A DNA stretch of 64,000 bases, taken from assembly GCF_030034735.1 (NCBI RefSeq), contig NZ_CP125370.1, positions 620,001 to 684,000 on the forward strand, read 5' to 3'. This stretch comes from Paenibacillus sp. RC334 (GTDB taxonomy: Bacteria; Bacillota; Bacilli; Paenibacillales; Paenibacillaceae). The notes beneath the pieces are model-generated. The model ran no database searches. It saw nothing but the letters and a program-made list of their open reading frames with translations, and was not told the origin of the DNA. Below, piece after piece: positions 62,237 to 64,000 of the stretch (position 1 is the first letter of the stretch; each line of letters opens with the position of its first letter). The position numbers were made by a program, and so were the translations under genes.

Positions 62237-63517
62237 ATGAAGATGTGGAAAGGTGTATTGAGCACAATGCTGGTTGGCACGTTGTTGGCCGGGTGTGGAG
62301 CGAATTCTTCAGGTAGTGACAGCAGCGGTTCCGGTGGAGACGGTAAAACGGTTAATCTCAAAATGTTTATCGCACAGCCCCGTTTGAAGGAGCATTACGA
62401 TAAATATATTAACGCATTCGTAGCGAAGGAAAAGAAAGATAAAAATATCGACGTTACGGTCCAATTGGAGATGCCGCCTTCCGACAATGCAGCACAAATT
62501 TTGAAAACGAGACTTGCATCCAACGATGCCCCGGATGTGTTCGCCCTGCATGCGGTGAATGAAATCCCTCCGTTTTATAAAGCGGGCTATTTGGAGGACC
62601 TGTCCGGGCAGCCATTTGTCAGCAAATTGATGGATAGTGTGAAGCCTTCGGTGACGACGAAAGACGGCAAGGTCGTGGCAGTTCCTTTGGAAACGATTTC
62701 ATGGGGCTACTTGTACAATAAAAAGATATTTAAGGACCTGGACTTGAAGCCACCGGGAACGCTGACCGAAATGAAGGCTGTGGTCGAGAAGCTGAAAGCG
62801 AATAATGTGAAGCCGTTCCTGCTGTCCTACAAGGAATCCTGGATTCCACAGTTGTTCGTGCCACTGACAGCGGGTGCGATGATGAACACACAGAACAAGG
62901 ATTTTATCGAACGGATGAATCAGGACAAAGGCTCTTTTTCCGAAATGAAGAGTATGTTCGATATTATTGATCTGGTGAACAGCAACGGTACAGACAAGGC
63001 GCTGGAAATTGGCGGGGATGATGGATCGGCGGCCTTTGCTGCGGGGAAAGCAGCGATGTGGATTCAAGGGCCATGGTTTGCAGAAACGATTTTGAAATCT
63101 GATCCGAAGATGGATTTTGGGGTAGCCCCGCTGCCGATCAACGACGATCCGAATGCGACACTGATCAATCTGTCCACTTCGACTTCGCTGGCTGTATCCT
63201 CTACAAGCAAGAACAAGGAGGTTGCACTCGATTTTGTAAACTATGTGTTGGACGACAAGGATTCCAGCGCGTTCTATGAATCATTGAAATTCAACCCAAT
63301 CTCTAAAGTGCATACGTTCAAAAGCTATCCTTGGGTCAATGACGCTACCGAGTATGTGAAAGCAGGCAAGTCGTATCAAGATCCGTCCATCCCGCAAGCG
63401 GTCAAGGATGAAGCAGGCAAATCGCTGCAATCCTATTATGCAGGCCAGCTCTCGCAGGATGACGTGATTAAGGCGCTGGATAAGGCATGGAAATCGTATA
63501 ACAAAGTAAACAAGTAA
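62237..63517 (+). CDS. ABC sugar transporter, extracellular binding lipoprotein
   Basis: The 426 residues begin with a lipoprotein signal (LVGTLLAGC, Cys20), a Ser/Gly linker and a family 1 solute-binding fold: VNLKMFIAQPRLKEHYDKYINAFVAK, LASNDAPDVFALHAVNEIPPFYKAGYLEDLSG, WGYLYNKKIFKDLDLKPPGTLTEM and GKAAMWIQGPWFAETIL. It captures oligosaccharides for a CUT1-type importer whose permease follows. RBS GGGGAGG. Placement after the YesM/YesN pair and near GH42 suggests a galactoside ligand (inference). Confidence 0.92.
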   Translation: MKMWKGVLSTMLVGTLLAGCGANSSGSDSSGSGGDGKTVNLKMFIAQPRLKEHYDKYINAFVAKEKKDKNIDVTVQLEMPPSDNAAQILKTRLASNDAPDVFALHAVNEIPPFYKAGYLEDLSGQPFVSKLMDSVKPSVTTKDGKVVAVPLETISWGYLYNKKIFKDLDLKPPGTLTEMKAVVEKLKANNVKPFLLSYKESWIPQLFVPLTAGAMMNTQNKDFIERMNQDKGSFSEMKSMFDIIDLVNSNGTDKALEIGGDDGSAAFAAGKAAMWIQGPWFAETILKSDPKMDFGVAPLPINDDPNATLINLSTSTSLAVSSTSKNKEVALDFVNYVLDDKDSSAFYESLKFNPISKVHTFKSYPWVNDATEYVKAGKSYQDPSIPQAVKDEAGKSLQSYYAGQLSQDDVIKALDKAWKSYNKVNK

Positions 63518-63557
63518 CGGAAACCTATAGAATTACATCAGGAGGGGGGGAGACTCC

Positions 63558-64000
63558 ATGCCCTTTAAAATCTATAAAAAATACGTGATGCTGCTGGCGT
63601 TTACCGCCCCGGCGCTGATCTTTTACGCCATCTTCCTGCTTATTCCAACGATCAGCGGTATGTACTACAGCTTTACAGACTGGAACGGATTGAATCCGAA
63701 TTACAGCTTTATCGGCTTGGGAAACTTTGTCGAGGCGCTGAAGGAAGACCCGGATTTTCTCAATTCCCTCTGGTTCACGCTCAAATATGTACTGGTCATG
63801 ATTGTACTGCAAAATGTGCTGGCGTTAGCTCTGGCGGTGCTGATTGAATCACGTACACGTACCAAAGGATTTTTTCGGACGATATTTTTTATGCCCAATA
63901 TGATCAGTACCATTATTAGCGCATTTATGTGGACGTTTGTTTTTTCCTCCGTGCTGCCGCAGATTGCCGAAAAGACAGCTATCGCCTTTTTGGGCCAATC
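63558..64000 (+). CDS. ABC sugar transporter permease (MsmF/UgpA-like), 3'-truncated by window edge
   Basis: Open from ATG 63558 (AGGAGGGGGG upstream) to the last base without a stop, 147 codons visible. It begins MPFKIYKKYVMLLAFTAPALIFYAIFLLIP, then YYSFTDWNGL, YSFIGLGNFVEAL, SLWFTLKYVLVMIVLQNVLALALAVLIESR and FRTIFFMPNMIST, the usual first three segments of CUT1 permeases. The second permease should follow beyond the window. Confidence 0.92.
   Translation, partial: MPFKIYKKYVMLLAFTAPALIFYAIFLLIPTISGMYYSFTDWNGLNPNYSFIGLGNFVEALKEDPDFLNSLWFTLKYVLVMIVLQNVLALALAVLIESRTRTKGFFRTIFFMPNMISTIISAFMWTFVFSSVLPQIAEKTAIAFLGQ

Overview
The window reads as chromosome of a spore-forming, facultatively anaerobic Gram-positive, most likely a Paenibacillus of the polymyxa group. 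This is inferred from two gerA-type germination operons, a BclB-like collagen protein, an S-layer-homology protein, secreted mannanase and intracellular GH30/GH42 enzymes, an assimilatory NirBD pair behind an FNR-type box, a butanediol-dehydrogenase-like gene, padR/padC, strong GGAGG ribosome sites and frequent TTG/GTG starts. No rRNA, tRNA, insertion sequence, prophage or CRISPR array was seen. The first gene (serine hydrolase) and the last (sugar ABC permease) are cut by the window edges.

Layout. 1-6.7 kb: serine hydrolase end, GH5 mannanase, and a gerA operon on the minus strand. 6.9-14.2 kb: a sugar locus with a LacI regulator, an allulose-6-P/ribulose-P epimerase, an RpiB-type isomerase, an uncharacterised TIM-barrel-like protein, a PTS EIIBCA and a DUF4867-like protein. 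GTAA-N4-TTAC operators recur across it, and a TetR and a Gls24 gene follow. 14.4-17.3 kb: nirB-nirD. 17.3-25.5 kb: collagen-like spore surface protein, LysR regulator with a divergent alcohol dehydrogenase, a giant SLH protein and a small secreted tail-collar protein. 25.8-29.8 kb: second gerA operon on the plus strand. 29.9-36 kb: padR/padC, an MFS exporter carrying a foreign N-terminal piece, an Lrp regulator, a frameshifted HxlR gene and GH30. 36.2-41.3 kb: two-component system, pssA, DedA, PsiE and an AI-2E family protein. 41.3-47.5 kb: FMN reductase, panE with an internally deleted panB behind a leader-peptide/attenuator-like region, YdjM-like and MmcQ-like proteins, and an mhqN-mhqO-mhqR quinone/electrophile cluster. 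47.9-51.2 kb: SNF2 helicase. 51.5-55.6 kb: tandem lipoproteins, a lipase with a C-terminal helical domain, a frameshifted WXG-like small protein and a site-2 protease. 55.8-64 kb: AraC regulator, GH42 beta-galactosidase, YesM/YesN-type two-component system and a sugar ABC transporter.

The most unusual region is 51.4-54.5 kb. A lipase with a Ser-Asp-His triad carries its helical, WXG/LXG-like domain at the C-terminus. It sits after duplicated short lipoproteins and before a small WXG protein broken at a T8 tract. This resembles a reverse-architecture type VII secreted lipase toxin with lipoprotein immunity and a helical partner. The second candidate system is the 6.9-13.1 kb sugar locus, whose substrate cannot be read from known pathways.

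Sites matching the CcpA cre consensus lie before the mannanase, the alcohol dehydrogenase, the GH42 gene and the ABC binding protein, so much of the carbohydrate content looks under catabolite control. Function calls come from reading protein motifs and context by eye; no database search was run.
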